From the NCBI RefSeq assembly GCF_002263515.1, contig NZ_CP022752.1, positions 2,728,001-2,792,000 of the forward strand: a stretch of 64,000 bases of DNA, in the 5' to 3' direction. The notes beneath the pieces are model-generated. The model ran no database searches. It had not been told where the DNA came from and saw only the letters and a program-made list of their open reading frames with translations. Source of the stretch: Actinopolyspora erythraea. Its GTDB lineage: Bacteria; Actinomycetota; Actinomycetes; Mycobacteriales; Pseudonocardiaceae. Of this stretch, positions 63,310-64,000 are shown piece after piece (positions within the stretch are counted from its first letter, which is position 1; each line of letters begins with the position of its first letter). Made by a program: the position numbers and the translations under genes.

Positions 63310-63466
63310 CACGCGATAAAAAGCACCCCCGGAACGGATCCGAGGGTGCGATGCTCTCCGGCTGTCGATCAATCGAACCGGCTGGTCTTCACAGCGTCGA
63401 GGAAGGCCGACCACTGCGAGCCGGTAGCGGTAAAGTAACCCGCCTCGCGGTCCTTGCTGTCACGTA
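63307..63466. repeat. direct repeat copy 2 (DUF397 3' end plus terminator)
   Basis: Second copy of the repeat at 62762-62920. It includes a better terminator (63323-63349), followed on the minus strand by five T. Confidence 0.85.
63323..63349 (-). terminator. terminator of DUF397 gene copy 2
   Basis: GCACCC (63323-63328) pairs with GGGTGC (63344-63349); the minus strand continues with TTTTTA. It ends the DUF5753-DUF397 transcript. Confidence 0.7.
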
Positions 63467-63548
63467 CGGCAGCATGTTCATTCACACGGCCAACCTCGAC
63501 ACACTGACCGCCTTGCCCGGAGTACGAGCTCGTGCGCCACGTGCTCAT
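63369..63548 (-). CDS. DUF397 protein, copy 2
   Basis: A 59-residue DUF397 protein (STWRTSSYSGQGGQCVEVG; VRDSKDREAGYF). The ATG at 63548 has GGAGGG 8 bases upstream. An in-frame ATG at 63578 overlaps the regulator stop and is an alternative. It forms the intact pair with the XRE-DUF5753 gene at the window edge. Confidence 0.85.
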   Translation of the reverse strand: MSTWRTSSYSGQGGQCVEVGRVNEHAAVRDSKDREAGYFTATGSQWSAFLDAVKTSRFD

Positions 63549-63574
63549 GGTGCGTTCCCTCCTGTCGCATCCGC

Positions 63575-64000
63575 TCATGCGGGGATCATCGTACGCACCA
63601 ACTTCACGGACTCCCGCTGCGACAGCGTTGCCGAACGGACCTCGTCGAAGATGTGTCGCAGCGTGGTTACTTCGTTACTATCCTCGATAATGTGCCCGCC
63701 GAGCGGGCCTTCGATGTATCCAATGTCCGGGTCGGTTTCCTCGAACGAGAGTACAGTGAACCCGCCGCCGCTGAGTCCAGCGTGGACACCGCTCGCGGCT
63801 GAGATCACCTGGAACATCACGTTGGGTAGCTCGGCGAGCTTCACGATGTGTTGAAGCTGCTCGGCCATGACCTCTTCCCCACCGATACTCCGCCGTAGCG
63901 CCGCTTCGCTGACCACAGCTCGGAGTTCGAGGGGTGAGGATTCGTACAGGCGACGTTGACGCTGCATCCGTGCCGATACCCACTGTTCGACCCTGTCGGG
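63575..64000 (-). CDS. XRE-family regulator, DUF5753 domain (5' end cut by window edge)
   Basis: About 142 residues of the C-terminal DUF5753 domain are visible (VVSEAALRRSIGGEEVMAEQ; LAELPNVMFQVISAASGVHA; FTVLSFEETDPDIGYIEG). The N-terminal XRE helix-turn-helix lies beyond the window. The frame is open to position 64000. It pairs with the DUF397 gene directly downstream; such pairs regulate development or secondary metabolism in streptomycetes. Confidence 0.85.
   Translation of the reverse strand, partial: PDRVEQWVSARMQRQRRLYESSPLELRAVVSEAALRRSIGGEEVMAEQLQHIVKLAELPNVMFQVISAASGVHAGLSGGGFTVLSFEETDPDIGYIEGPLGGHIIEDSNEVTTLRHIFDEVRSATLSQRESVKLVRTMIPA

Overview
The window is high-GC DNA with the gene content of a filamentous actinomycete. 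The markers are folP2 beside gpgS, an FprB-type ferredoxin reductase beside an AurF-like diiron protein, XRE-DUF5753/DUF397 pairs, a YtrA-like ABC operon, many GTG/TTG starts and probable leaderless promoters. A member of Pseudonocardiales such as Actinopolyspora or Saccharopolyspora would fit, but this is inferred from gene content only. I see no rRNA, tRNA, CRISPR array or intact insertion sequence.

Layout. 0-6.3 kb is accessory and partly decayed: an edge-cut FAD oxidoreductase with a heme-oxygenase-fold partner, an MDR oxidoreductase, a wrecked 3-oxoacid CoA-transferase locus (scoB frameshifted, scoA and its divergent IclR regulator truncated at one junction), and an MFS exporter. 6.6-10.5 kb holds a three-gene, stop/start-overlapping operon: a NrtR-like Nudix-winged-helix regulator, an MTAN-type nucleosidase, and a four-TM membrane protein. 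The last two carry the same short G-x-Q-A...N-S...M motif, which resembles bacterial amyloid signalling motifs; I rank this first as a possible undescribed conflict/signalling system. 10.5-13.2 kb is a zinc uptake operon under a Zur-like box. 13.6-31.6 kb is mostly ordinary: TRIC channel, FUSC protein, carboxylate-amine ligase, Tat-exported pectate lyase, NDH-2, gpgS/folP2, a RibD-like reductase, luciferase-like monooxygenase, YtrA-type ABC operon and PAP2-like protein.

31.8-39.1 kb contains an aldo/keto reductase, an MFS exporter preceded by a 54-residue peptide gene, a 1.75-kb gene-poor stretch, a STAS protein, a frameshifted GAF-ANTAR gene, a dehydratase-like protein and a GNAT enzyme. 39.2-47.6 kb is a 7-deazapurine nucleoside cluster: MFS exporter, PfkB kinase, then leftward UbiX, UbiD, Nudix, phosphoribosyltransferase, GMP-reductase-like protein, FolE, QueE and QueD. 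QueC and nitrile hydratase are absent and a UbiD/UbiX pair is present, which predicts loss of the C7 carboxylate and a tubercidin (7-deazaadenosine)-type product rather than toyocamycin, sangivamycin or queuosine.

48.3-62 kb carries a universal stress protein with a frameshifted Acg-type nitroreductase, secreted and DUF proteins, a FAD monooxygenase and TetR pair with two matching operators, the FprB/diiron pair, DUF427 and a soluble Ser/Thr kinase with a TPR-like tail. The right edge (62.6-64 kb) has a candidate small RNA and a duplicated, partly decayed DUF397/DUF5753 array. Several genes are broken by 1-base shifts at G/C runs, so sequencing error and genuine decay must be separated before these loci are interpreted.
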